Assembly (NCBI GenBank): GCA_949361645.1
Contig: OX442431.1
Span: forward strand, 1,669,122 to 1,733,121
Reading direction: 5' to 3'
DNA from: Spongilla lacustris
Taxonomy: Eukaryota; Porifera; Demospongiae; Spongillida; Spongillidae
DNA: 64,000 nt
Shown: piece by piece, positions 45,939 through 59,900 of the stretch
Layout: each line of letters begins with the position of its first letter
How positions within the stretch are numbered: the first letter of the stretch is position 1
Made by a program: the position numbers and the translations under genes
The notes under the pieces: generated by a model
What the model was told of the DNA's origin: nothing
The model's input: the letters and a program-made list of their open reading frames with translations, nothing else
Database searches by the model: none

Positions 45939-46500
45939 ATGTTCTCACAACTCGTAGTAGCGGTAACGGCGGTATGGATATACATTGTTCCTGGTAAGTT
46001 TATATAGATCTTAAGTTATTTATTATAAGTATTATTTACTTTAACGTAGCCTTAGTACCACCTTGCCGATGATGGCGGGTGCGGGACTTCAAACTGTCTA
46101 CAACTTCTCTTGTACGGCCACGTGCAGCTACTGGGTCCTCTATATACTGGATTCCTCCATGCCGCTAGGTGGACGGTGCAGTAATCTGCCGTGCGCTATT
46201 GAAACCTCGAGTATTGACAACGATGTTAAGATAGCGCGTCAAAGTCTACGTTTGAAGATGAGCAGAAGTTGGATGACCATTGCCTCCAATGGAACCCTGA
46301 TGGCGGTGGCCCAGTGTGCCTACAGTTACCAAAGTTTGACACTATTCCGAACAGCAGTTATGCTGCGCCAATCCAGCACCGCCGTTTTCTCTCCGTCCCT
46401 CACCCCGCCCACTACACAATCCGCCCCCACCAAAGCTGACGATGCATTAAACTCTACATACGGTAGCCCACTTCCTGAAGCTGCTATAAAAATCGGATGA
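45939..46500 (+). pseudogene. Secreted-protein gene paralogue, decayed
   Basis: Exon 1 (45939-45993) encodes MFSQLVVAVTAVWIYIVPG with a GT donor. Exon 2 begins at 46050 but has lost bases right after the acceptor, so the joined frame hits a stop. Downstream the homologous frame is open (VYNFSCTATCSYWVLYILD, GGRCSNLPC, a Ser/Thr/Pro stalk) to TGA at 46498-46500. It preserves the uninterrupted site for the hAT insertion seen at 17051-18406. Confidence 0.75.
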
Positions 46501-46545
46501 TTAGAAGCGCAGACATCATCGCTCTGCTTCATCAGATTCTACCAT

Positions 46546-48040
46546 ATTTGCCGAAGAGTATAGAGTCTATTAAACACAACTATTTATTGTTATGGGATGT
46601 AAGTAACCGCTATTAATTAGTTATGTCTGGTGTATCGGGACCTACGTTAGTAGGTCCTATGTAGGATTTGAAGTGTCATGAATACGATTAGCAAAACACC
46701 AGATTCCATTATTGCCGATGCGCCGTAGAATCAGTTGGAATTTAGCGAGTGTATTTGGATACAGCCAACGATTACCTACAATGTAGTAAAACGGCCGACG
46801 CTTAGAAAGCTCAGACAACAGAGATAACGCTCACTCGTTCCCACACTAGAACCTGAAAACATGACGATTCCTTCTTCTTCTTCTTCTTCTTCCGGATCTG
46901 ATAAGATAAGATTCGCTCGGATAAGAGGTTTATTGCAATGTATCTTTGTCACGATTAAAGCTTAATGTTTGCGGTTATCAAAAGGAACTGTAGGAGATAA
47001 GTTAGAAACTTTATGCCGAATTTGTTTGGTACTGTTACTTTCCTATTTTGAGTTATACTGAACACAATTTCGATCTTTAGCAAACTTAGTTATGTTAACA
47101 CATAGCCCACAACAGATTTTATCAGCTTCTGATGCCTTATATGGAGGTCATGGCCAGAAGCCACTGAAGTGCTATTCCAAAGCTCCCTGGCCCTATTAGC
47201 TGCACCCGGAAACACGTGTACTAGTACACAGCCAGAAGTTACCAATCTGATTGAAACCTGGTGGAACTCTTCAGTCTGTACCAAGGATGGGTCACAATCT
47301 GAATCAGAGTAACTGATAACAACAATCTGATTGTGGTCTGCAGCCTCAATCCGATCCAGATTGTATAACAACTTGACCCACGATTTAATAACAGCATGAC
47401 GCATGATTGGTAAACAGTTTGACCCAGGATTGTGCTCCCTCGTTCCAGACCACTGTTGCTAGTAAATCAATACTAGCACTGAACCGTAAATCGAGATATC
47501 TGAACACTCTTTCTCTGATCTATGGTGCGACACACTCGAGCTCTGTGGTATTGTAGTGCCTTAAAGATCTCATCTCGACCTCCTCGCGCGCCTGGCTCTC
47601 TTTCCGTGATCGTTTTCCCCGTGAAATGTAATATGTCAATGGTAAGGATTTGGGAATGTCTGATAATTTATCTAAATAATGCACACTACCTGGTTAGGTA
47701 CTAGGTGTTACTGGTACGCAGCCGCGGTGTGTGCATAACAGGACAAAGGTATGCTGGTTGGTACAAATTAGGGCGAGCTTATATACTCCTCTTTGTTTCT
47801 GGGTCACATCGTAGCATTGTTATGCAAATTTATAGAAGCGACACGTGCTAGAAGTACTGACGATATAAGAAAAACACTTTTGTGGAAGCTGAGGACGTTC
47901 GCCACGTGTACCATCCATTAGAGAAGCTGTACACGCTGCTGATAACCAAAAGGTATTTTTGTGTATATGTATATATTTTCGTTTAGGAACGTACACAGGA
48001 TTGGCGGCCCTGCTTTATCTAAGATTGGGGAGGGGGAGCC
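46546..48040. other. Intergenic, no recognised gene
   Basis: CTTCTT repeat at 46867-46892. A minus-strand frame of 104 codons at 47404-47090 has no recognisable domain. CAATCTGATT-type words recur at 47240-47350 and again at 49655-49745, hinting at related relics. Confidence 0.5.
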
Positions 48041-48042
48041 AT

Positions 48043-49800
<1,758 letters not shown>

Positions 49801-49835
49801 TTTTGACGAGTCGCAAGATGAATGTGAGGAGCGTG

Positions 49836-50060
49836 ACAGTATTCAAGAAGCGTATGAAACAAAGAAGGCTTGCGACAGGAAGCGCTACAAAGCCGATTTT
49901 GAAAGTAAGCAGGATAGCACGAAGGCGCAATACTGGCTTGATCCGGAACGTAAGAAGGAGCGTGAAGTCCTACTACGATCAAAATCGAGAACTGATTTTA
50001 GCCTCCAAACAAGCTCAATATCAGGCAAATCCAAAGGAAAAGATATCCTACGAGGTAGGA
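49836..50060 (+). pseudogene. Relic of a charged repeat protein (KRxYKxxxE...SK)
   Basis: One frame gives EAYETKKACDRKRYKADFES and AQYWLDPERKKER. After a frame shift near 49961 it gives SYYDQNRELILASKQAQYQA. The periodic K/R-A-x-Y-x-N/D-P-E pattern resembles the charged tandem repeats seen at the N-terminus of many transposon-associated proteins in marine invertebrates. Function unknown; decayed. Confidence 0.4.
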
Positions 50061-50222
50061 GTATACCTTTTGGGTGCAATATCCAAGTTTATTCGCGCGC
50101 AAGGGAACGGTATATCCTTTGCGTGTGTTCTTGCCCAGACTGACCAGAGCAAATCAGCTAGGTGCTGCATGTTCATTCAAGCTGCACTGGTAACCCCATA
50201 ACTCATATCTCTCCCATGACAG

Positions 50223-52629
50223 AGCATCCTTGGAACTAACCCCATAGTAGTTGCTACAAAGCTTTGTTCTTGACATGGCCACAAGCACTGCTGCTCAGGG
50301 GAAGGTATATTGTTATCAAATATGTGTGTCTGCCAGTTGTGAGCTGTTCATGGCCAATGTTATTAGGGGGAGATGGAGAAGAGGAAAGGGAACACCATCC
50401 CACTAGGATGAGGAGTGCATGGAACACTCTGGAAGGGTGGGTGTATGTGTATGTTTGTGTGTGCTATGTCCCACGGATATGTTGATGAGTTATCTGTACA
50501 GGTGTGATGTTGTGCTTGCTATCCCCTCCTTTGCTCATCCTCTTCCCTCCTGTCTCATCCTCTCTTCTCCCTTCCCCTCTCCCCCTACCCTTCTCCCTTC
50601 CCCTCTCCCCCTTCCCTTCTCCATTCCCCTCCTCCCCCTTTCTCTTCTCCCTTCCCCCTCCCTTCCCCTCCTCCCTTCACGTCCCATCCTCTGTCCCATT
50701 CTCCCTTCACCTCCCATTCCTCCCTTCCCCTCCTCCCTTCTCCTCCCATCCTCCCTTCCCCTTCCATCCTCCCTTCCCCTCCTCCCTTCACCTCCCATCC
50801 TCCCTTCCCCTTCCATCCTCCCTTCCCCTCCTCCCTTCACCTCCCATCCTCCCTTCCCCTCCTCCCTTCACCTCCCATCCTCCCTTCACCTCCCATTCTC
50901 CCTTCCCCTCCTCCCATCCTCCCTTCCCCTCCTCCCATCCTCCCTTCCCCTCCTCCCTTTACCTCCCCTCCTCCCTTTACCTCCCATCCTCCCTTCACCT
51001 CCCATCCTCCCTTCACCTCCCATCCTCCCTTCCCCTCCTCCCTTCACCTCCCATCCTCCCTTCTCCTCCCATCCTCCCTTCCCCTTCCATCCTCCCTTCC
51101 CCTCCTCCCTTCACCTCCCATCCTCCCTTCCCCTTCCATCCTCCCTTCCCCTCCTCCCTTCACCTCCCATCCTCCCTTCACCTCCCATCCTCCCTTCACC
51201 TCCCATTCTCCCTTCCTCTCCTCCCTTCACCTCCCTTCACCTCCCATCCTCCCTTCACCTCCCATTCTCCCTTCCTCTCCTCCCTTCACCTCCCATCCTC
51301 CCTTCCCCTCCTCCCTTCACCTCTCATCCTCCCTTCCCCTCCTCCCTTCACCTCCCATCCTCCTTTCACCTCCCATCCTCCCTTCCCCTCCTCCCTTTAC
51401 CTGCCATCCTCCCTTCACCTCCCATCCTTCCTTCACCTCCCATCCTCCCTTCACCTCCCATCCTCCCTTCACCTCCCATCCTCCCTTCACCTCCCATCCT
51501 CCCTTCCCCTCCTCCCTTCACCTCCCATCCTCCCTTCCCCTCCCATCCTCCCTTCCCCTCCCATCCTCCCTTCCCCTTCCATCCTCCCTTCTTCTCCTCC
51601 CTTCACCTCCCCTCCTTCCTTCACCTCCCATCCTCCCTTTACCTCCCATTCTCCCTTCACCTCCCATTCTCCCTTCCCATCCTCCCTTCACCTCCCATCC
51701 TCCCTTCCCCTCCTCCCTTCACCTCCCATCCTCCCTTCACCTCCTCTCACCTCCCATCCTCCCTTCTCCTCCCATCCTCCTTTCACCTCCCATCCTCCCT
51801 TCCCCTCCTCCCCTCCCATCCTCCCTTCCCCTCCTCCCCTCCCATCCTCCCTTCCCCTCCTCCCTTCACCTCCCATTCTCACCTCCCATCCTCCCTTCAC
51901 CTCCCATTCTCCCTTCCCCTCCTCCCTTCACCTCCCATTCTCCCTTCCCCTCCTCCCTTCACCTCCCATTCTCCCTTCCCCTCCTCCCTTCACCTCCCAT
52001 CCTCCCTTCACCTCCACCTCTCACCTCCCATGCTCCCTTCACCTCCTCCTCTCACCTTCCATCCTCCCTTCCCCTCCCATCCTCCCTTCCCCTCCCATCC
52101 TCCCTTCCCCTCCCATCCTCCCTTCCCCTCCCATCCTCCCTTCCCCTCCCATCCTCCCTTCCCCTCCCATCCTCCCTTCCCCTCCCATCCTCCCTTCCCC
52201 TCCCATCCTCCCTTCCCCTCCCATCCTCCCTTCCCCTCCCATCCTCCCTTCCCCTCCCATCCTCCCTTCCCTTCCATTCCTCTCTCCTCTTACTCTCTAC
52301 TTCCTTCCCCCCCTTCACGAATCACTTCCTTCTCCACCTGTTTGCTCCAACACAGCTGGATATAATGGATACAGTTTGGCCATGATGGTAGACCTATTCT
52401 GTGCTGTACTCATTGGTGGTGCTTTTGCACACCACTTATGAAAATGGCAAGCAATCTGGTAAGCATCTTTGGTGTGAATGGCCAATTGCTTTAATCATAT
52501 ACATACTCACATCAAGGACAGACATTTAAGGTGATTAATCCTGATGCCTTTGCTACTGGCTTTGGAGAACGCATGTGTACCTTCTGTCAAGAGAAGAGGG
52601 CTTTGAATCATGTGAGGATAGTTTCATGA
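50223..52629 (+). pseudogene. Ldh_2-family (malate/L-lactate dehydrogenase-like) pseudogene fragments
   Basis: Four blocks in family order. 50223-50304: SILGTNPIVVATK, then after a frame shift FVLDMATSTAAQGK. About 50348-50440: EMEKRKGNTIPLG with an in-frame TGA, then GVHGTLWKGG. 52356-52440: GYNGYSLAMMVDLFCAVLIG. About 52516-52629: QTFKVINPDAFATGFGERM. Family knowledge: these are the GTNP, LDMATS, GYKGYGL and C-terminal INPxxF motifs of NAD-dependent 2-hydroxyacid oxidoreductases of the Ldh_2 fold. The N-terminal third is not found. Frame breaks and a stop make this a pseudogene. A CT minisatellite occupies the gap between the second and third blocks. Confidence 0.75.
50530..52300 (+). repeat. 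1.75-kb homopyrimidine minisatellite (CTCCCTTCCCCTCCCATC)
   Basis: Almost purely C and T on the + strand with occasional A. Units CTCCCTTCACCTCCCATC and CTCCCTTCCCCTCCCATC; a very regular 19-bp run lies at 52063-52265. Two frames of about 645 codons (PPILPS, HLPSSL) are open only because the strand lacks stop codons; they are not genes. Confidence 0.97.
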
Positions 52630-53119
52630 CAGGGGGGGGGGGGGGGGGGTGCTATGCTTCGGTTGATCCTGATAAACCAATTTTGATAGCAGGTAATCCA
52701 TAGTGGTTTAATGAAAAGCGTGTTAGGCTAGGCATTAGAAAATGGCATTAAATATCATGATGCTCTGGGTAGTTAAGGGCATTTGTGGTCTGAGCATATA
52801 ATGTTGTTCCTTCACTACTAATACCTCCTCTCCTCCATTACCACTTCTTTTATAGGGGTCCCCTTGCCTTTCAAAATAACCTGGCTGAGAGACTGGGTTT
52901 TGCTCACATGCCAGTTTAGGTACTTAGCTGTTTAAAAGAAAGACATTTTTTTATTATTGTGTGATATTTAATGATGATAGCAAGTGTCCAGATCAAACAG
53001 TCCTATACTGCTGTTATGTGATGCACTATATTATATTCCAAGATTGCCCTTCTTTCTTTGTTTGCTCTCATGCATGCAACGTGTAAGTAGGAACCCGCCG
53101 GGGAAAAAAAAGGAGTGAA
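52630..53119. other. Intergenic
   Basis: A poly-G run at about 52634-52650; otherwise unique AT-rich sequence without a recognisable gene. Confidence 0.5.
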
Positions 53120-53422
53120 ACAAGATATAAAAATTTAATAAAAATAAAATTGGTGATGTAGGATTTGTAGACAGCAATTGAGTAAAAAGTAAGGAAACAA
53201 GGAATTACGGATATTATGCATTCATTAAATTATAAATATTACATACCTACATTATTTAGCAAATTACCTGCCTGAAATTCTGTGCTAAATGTAGGTATGT
53301 AATATTTATAATTTAATGAATGCATAATATCCGTAATTCCTTGTTTCCTTACTTTTTACTCAATTGCTGTCTACAAATCCTACATCACCAATTTTATTTT
53401 AATTAAATTTTTATATCTTGTA
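53120..53422. mobile_element. MITE-like foldback of 300 bp
   Basis: Arm 53120-53249 (from AACAAGATATAAAAATTTAA) pairs almost perfectly with arm 53292-53422; spacer of about 40 bp. AT-rich, no coding capacity. Confidence 0.9.
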
Positions 53423-54897
53423 TTACATTATAATGCTTATGTCGAGCATCATTGGCTTTCCAAAAAGGCCACTTGTGAGTGAGAGTCCTGCGGTGTGTCT
53501 GGCCGCGATGAATGATGAGCAATATTGACATATTGACTGCTACTGGCTTTCCGGATTCAATTATAGTTAGTATGCTTAGGAATGAGGACCTAATTAATCT
53601 ATGACATGGTGTTTGAAATATGGGCGTGCTCACATGTTAGAGCATGAATTTTCAGTACGTTAAACCTAGTGATTTATGGTCCAGAGCTCGTCCTATAGTG
53701 TCGGCCACAGACCCTAAACATCATAGCTATACTAGGCCCTAGCTCATTAAAAAAGTACAGCATGCTGCATGACTTGGGAGGGGGGGGGGGGGGGGGGGGG
53801 GGGGAAGACGTTTGGAATCAAGCCGGATTTGATTTCAAAATCTCTTAAGCCATTGTGCAATGAACACACCAAACACCGACTCAGTTGTGATTTTTTTGTG
53901 TGATTTTACACTTCAAGCACATAAATTGACATACAGGGTGTCCACGAATGAACGCAACGCTTTTGATTGTGAATAACTTTTGATAGGATGGAGCAAAAAA
54001 TCTGGTATTTTGACACAAAGTTGGTCGGTTTCCTCAAAATTTTTTCAATTAATTTAATTAATACATTTTAATTAATTTTAATAAGCACAACAAATTAACT
54101 CATTTATAAGTTCGTCTGTGTTCAGGTATTGGTTGTGAAGCTTCGATCAAAATATTGGATTTTTTCCACCTACTAAACTGAAACTACGATCCACTGCCTA
54201 TTTTTCTTCGCATACGCATGCGCACAAGACCTCGTCCTAAGACTTAATCTCGTGATTAAATCGCTGTTATAGTCACGTGATAATACGGAGACCTGATGCC
54301 CCACCTTTTAGTGGATGTCACATCACGTGATACAATTCGCAGGTGGATGCAACTCCGTATGCCCCACCCCTACGTGGGTGTTGCGAGTCCTCTTTTAATT
54401 AGCCTTCCTCTATCCATGTTTACAAGCATCGAATGTGGTGCGCCTCAATTAGCACAATCGCACAGAGAGGCAATGAACGGTGTGGTACGTACGGATTGAT
54501 ATGCGGTGCCATTCTGTGAGTTAGTGAATCTGAGACGCACACACGCGGGTTAGTAGACACGCAAGAATGAAATGTAAGAATTGATCACATACCTTCCAGC
54601 TCTCTCAGAGCTAATAATAGCCTATACCAGCATCTCAAGCAGCACGCAGTAACTTGTGCGCAGACCTGATTTTGTCTCATAGCTAGGCTACATGTATATC
54701 GTTGTGTCTACGGCTTAAAGAATACTTTTGTGTCATGTGAGTGCCATTTATGGAAGCCTCGTACCATCCATATGTGAAGGGTCAGTGAGCATTCAAGCCT
54801 CCATCTATGGGTGTGCTTTCATTTAAATTGTAACGTTGTGTGTTATTCCTTCAGTAAAAAAATAACGGAATAGATATGGGGAAAGTTCCAGTTTTAA
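53423..54897. other. Intergenic
   Basis: A poly-G run at 53779-53803. A possible transposon terminus CAGGGTGTCCACGAA at 53935 has no partner found. Frames near 54296-54499 show no domain. Confidence 0.5.
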
Positions 54898-56129
54898 AGA
54901 AAGACCTGTGTGCTTTGCAATCATGATGTGAGCTACCCTTAATTATTGCTGGTTTTAGATGATAGTGTGCACAAATTCTGTTACTTAGGGTCAATTTATT
55001 TTAAAGCACCGACAAATGTTACAAACCTCCAGCAAGGTTTTAGATGATTTGTTTAAAGAGAAGCTGTGCTTTACTTTCAATGCTCCCTTGTTTGACGCTC
55101 GTGTATGGATGATATCATGGAATGTGTGATATCTGTTACTTTATGCTTGACAGCCTAATATTGCAACCTACCAGTTAGGATTGGGGAAAGATGAATCATG
55201 TAGGGACAGACTGTAGTATTTAAGTGAGTCATGTTTTTATGTTAGGGGCCGATGCTTTCATTTTAGAGTATCATCTTATGTATCAAGATGACTTCATGGA
55301 AAGAGTACTAGTGCCATTTAAAGATAGGGTGTGCTTTAATTTCAGTGCATAACACATGGGTAGGCTCTCGTATTTAGGGAATGCCTATAGATCTAGTTGT
55401 GATTTGAAGAATTGCTTTAGTATCAACTTCCATCGTGATGTGGGTGGCTAGTTCCAGATCATGTTGTTCTTAAATTATGCTTTAACAGACTCCTTTGTTA
55501 TGTCACAGTGTTTTAAAGCATTGAATAATGTTTACAGCTTCCAGCAAGGTTTAAAATGTTTGGGAAGATAGCTGTGTCTTAAGACAACAATTACATGCAT
55601 CATGTTGTGATCCTAGCTCTTAGCTACATGTAGTTCTCAGATGTTGCTATAATGAAATGGACTTTAGGAGATCCCTGTTGTGATGTTGCAAGCCTCCTGC
55701 TAGGTTTTAGATGGTTGGATATAAGTGTGGTGCATGTCCTTACATCAATAATATTGTGAGACTTTTAGCTACTCAGTACTGCGTCACCAAGTCAATGTAA
55801 AGTACTCTCTGCTTTAAGAGACTCAGGTGTTACATGTGTATGTGTGCTTAGAAAAGCTCTGTGTTCTTGAAAATGTATGTTAAAGCTACAAATTACATAT
55901 GTAGGAACTGTAGAGTATTGGCTGTTTTAAGAAAGAGATGTTGTGAGCAATTTAGCTAATTTCAAGTTCCCTGGACATTGTGCATGCATGTTATCTGAGG
56001 GTATGCTTTAATTTCATACCATCTAGTTATGTGTTTGCACACAAAAGGGTTGAGCATACTGTTAAAGTATGCACTTGAAAAACTTCTGGCTTAATGAGGT
56101 GTGCTTTTATTCAAATGTTGTGAGCTTCA

Positions 56130-56130
56130 T

Positions 56131-56193
<63 letters not shown>

Positions 56194-56262
56194 ATGTGTG
56201 TGCATGTGTGTGCATGTGTGTGCGTGTGTGTGCGTGTGTGTGTGTGCGTGTGCGTGTATATG
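56130..56262 (+). repeat. (GT)n microsatellite in left arm
   Basis: Pure GT, then GTGTGTGCAT and GTGTGTGCGT variants. Confidence 0.97.
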
Positions 56263-58269
56263 TTATTGATGGTAGAGTCTCTGTTTTAAAAACCTCAGGA
56301 CTGTTGTTATGGGAGGATTGACTTCATTTTTGGTTACAAGCCTCCAGCTAAGTTTCAGATGTGTATTTTTCATAGAGTTGTCGTTGCATCATGATCAGGT
56401 TGTGATTGAGCCATGTAGCTAGTTCAATATCATAATGTTTGTTATTGCATATGCTTTAAAGCCCTCTTATTTTAAGTGACTCATGTCTTTATGTCATGAT
56501 GTGCTTATCAACTCAATTGTGTCAAACTTTCAGCTAGATTTTAAAATGCCATTTTATAAGAGAAGGAATGCATCATGTAGCAAGTTCGCATTTCATAGTT
56601 GGGGTAGATTCTCTTGTTTTGTTATGTGAGCTTTCAATCCCTGACGAGTAAAGTAATATTTGCACAAAACGATTGTGCATGCTGCTGAGGTATGAAAACT
56701 GCTGTGTTAAATGAGGGTGTGCTTTCATTGAAAATGTAAAGTTTTGAGCTTCAAGCTGTGTGTTGCTGTACATGTAAGTTTTAGCTAGATGGATGGGAAG
56801 GTTGCTTCCATATCATAGTGTGGGCTGTTCTTTATATCAAGCTGCTTAAAAAAAATCCTGTTGTAATGTTAGGGAATTTACTTTCATTTTTAAGCATGGC
56901 AAATAGTATAAGTCTCCAGCAAGATTTTAGGTCATTTATTTTAAGAGAAGGTACTCTTTATTTTCAATTCCCACCCCAGATCCTTTTTTGGTGCTTATGA
57001 ATGGATGGGCTCTCTTCTTCTTAAATGCATGACTCAGACGAGCCTTGTTGTGATATGAAGGAGTGTTTTCATTACAAAATAAAAAGTAGATAATGTTACA
57101 AGCCAGCAGTTAGGTTCACAATGCTTGGATTTAAGAGCGGTGCATGACTAGCCCGTTAGCTACTTCCAGGTTATGGTGGGCATCATATTTTTATGTGCTT
57201 TCATTTCATGGCATTGAGTGATGTAATATGTTGCATAAGGTAAATGGGCATGTTGTTAAAATATTTGTTTAAGGGTAATATGTAATATTTCTTTTTAAAA
57301 GAGAAGCCTAGGTTTTACATGGTTGTGAAGAAAAGAGGTGTGCTTTGCATGATGATGTTATAGCCTCTTAGCTAGCTCCCAGATCACAATTTGTGCTGTT
57401 GTTGATGTTGAGAGTATGCTCTTTTATTTAAGACATTCACGTTGTACATGTATGTTAGGGAGTGCTTTCATTTCAGAGTATATGTGTTGAGCCTCTAGCT
57501 AGGTGTTAGATGATTTGGAATACTGCTGTGTTAAGAGGAGTGCTTTAGTTTGAATGCATCATGTTGCAATCCAATATCCCAGTCTGTTGCTTATGTATGA
57601 GTATTTATCTTATTTAAGTAGCATCCAGTTATGCAATGTTTCCCAAGGCGATATGCTGTTGAAGTACAATATATGTGCTAAGAAAATCCCTGTGTTAAAT
57701 AAGGGTGTGCTATTTATTGTAATATTGTGAGCTTCTAGCTTTAATTTGTGATTCCTTTTAAAAAATTACATGTAAATAGTAGTCTCTGCTTAAATTTATA
57801 TCTTTATGTTTTAGATGAGTGGGAAGTGCCATTTTAAGAGAGGGCGTGCTTTGATTCATCACGATGCCTACATGTATGCATGGGTAGACAATCTCTTCTT
57901 TAAGAGACTCCTGTTTTCAAGCATCACATTTTCGGATGATTAGATGCATCATGTTGTGAGGTACCTAGCTGGTTTCCAGATTATGTACATAAATGGCTGC
58001 TTTGCTTTAAGAGACACTTGTGTGCATTCATTTCAAAGCTATCTGTAATAAAATTTTGAACTATGTGCTTAGAAAACCTCTGCATTAAATGACGGAGTGA
58101 TAATTGGGAAGAATGCTGTTTTAAGACAGCAGCTGCTTTAATGCATCCTGTTTTAGCCCCTAAGCTATTTACAGATATGATTAAGCTGGGGTTTAAGGTT
58201 TTATGTGATATGCATGTTGCGTGTTCCAGTTTTCATAGTGAGGCTATGTGTGCAGGGGTAGATTCTCTG

Positions 58270-58290
58270 TTTTTTTTTTTTTTTTTTTTT
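58270..58290 (+). repeat. Poly-T run
   Basis: About 20 T, no partner A-run in the opposite arm. Confidence 0.9.
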
Positions 58291-58879
58291 GGTTTTTTGT
58301 TATGTGAATATGTGCTTTCAATACAGACAGTAATTTAATCCTGTACTAATTGAGCAATTTACACATGCTGTTAAAGTTTGTGCTTGGAAGAGCTCTGTGT
58401 TATGTTAGCCGAGCTTTCATGATACAAATGCTCTAAGCTTAACTTAGAGCTGTGTCACTTTTGTGTGTTATTCCTTTAAAAGTAAGGTTAGGGGTATTCT
58501 CTGCTTAAAAATACAGGCTACAGTTTTAAGAGAAGTGTACTTTGCATCATAATGTGTTAGTTTCCAGATCACAACTTGTGCTGTTGGTTATGTATGGTCA
58601 GGCTCTCGTCTCATGGAGACACGTGTTGTGTGCTTTCATTTTTAAGTATCAACTATGTTGCAAGCCGCATAGATTTCCAAGGCATGGATTTAAGAGTGGT
58701 TAGTTTTAAGGTCATAGTGTCAGTGCTCAAGTATGGGTAGACCAGCTCACAACTTTAATAGATTCCTGTCGTTATGTTGCCTAGAAAATGTCTGTGTTAA
58801 ATGAGGCTGGTTGTACTAGCATTCAACATGTATGAACTGTCACAACATTCATCTTCAATGAAAGCACACCCTTATTTTA

Positions 58880-59900
58880 AATATAGTTTGTTTTTTTTAA
58901 GTACGAATGCACAGTCATCTTGTGTGACATTACACTACAACCTGGGACATCATCATACAGGCACATTCCACTACATGTACATTTAAAAAAAATCTACATG
59001 TACATGTATTTGAAGAGCATATGGGAACATGGAAGACATACACTGTAGTGAGTACCTTGCTGAGTAAAACAGATGGTGAACTTATATCAGTAACATCTCT
59101 CACTTTAAGGAACAATGTAAATTAAATTCATATAAAACCTCATGCATGTCCTTTGCTATGAATTTAATTAGGCCCCAACATCCAAAATGTAGAACTACAT
59201 GTATTTTGATAACCTTGATTCAACAAAATCCATAATGGTAGCTCACTAAAAGGACATAAACTCCATTGTAATGACTGTTTTTGAAGACTCTCTCCATACA
59301 TGTACCTCACAACAGCATGCAAAATAATCTTCTATAAAATAAAGCACTATCTCACTTAACAACAAAGCAGAGCAAACATGAGCTTCAGTCATCAGCCTTT
59401 CAAACTGGGGGCTAGCTAGAGACATTTAACATAAAATGTATATACTAGTAGTGCTTTGAAATGAAAAAAAAAGCACCCTCACATTCAAATAACAGTCCGT
59501 TTGTGCAGAGACTTTTCAAGAAAAAAAAAAAAAACCTTTGCTTTTCCTTTTTGTTTTTGGCAAGGTATGTTTCTTGTCAGAGAATGCTTAAGACTGCTTA
59601 TTGAAATGGCGGCAGGGATAGTTGACCAATAGAATGCATGCAGCATTTGGAGACCAATTAGATTATACAAAAATAGTATAAAATTCCTCAGTTTACATGT
59701 ATGTGCACATGTACTGTGAAGAATGCCTCGAGCAGCAAGAGCCCATAGGCTGACAGTAAAGCAAAGAGCAGGTTCTACAATGAGAGTGGGAAACATGCCT
59801 ACCTCACAGTAAGCAGGTTCAGGAGAGACTACCCAGCCTGAAAATTTTTTTGCCGAAGCACTGTGCTTAGGTTGGTATTTAAATTTGATATGGGACCATG
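58880..59900. other. Spacer of the giant inverted repeat
   Basis: About 1 kb of sequence without a clear opposite-arm partner, including TACATGTA motifs at 58975-59010 and an A-run at 59520-59534. No gene is seen. Confidence 0.55.

Noticed and set aside
50419..52441. Two overlapping frames of about 645 codons rich in Pro, Ser and Leu
   Set aside because: The strand is almost only C and T, so stops cannot occur. Both frames are equally open and translate a minisatellite. Only the last 85 bases hold real (Ldh_2-like) similarity.
53935..53990. Possible transposon terminus CAGGGTGTCCACGAA
   Set aside because: No inverted partner and no target duplication found within several kilobases.
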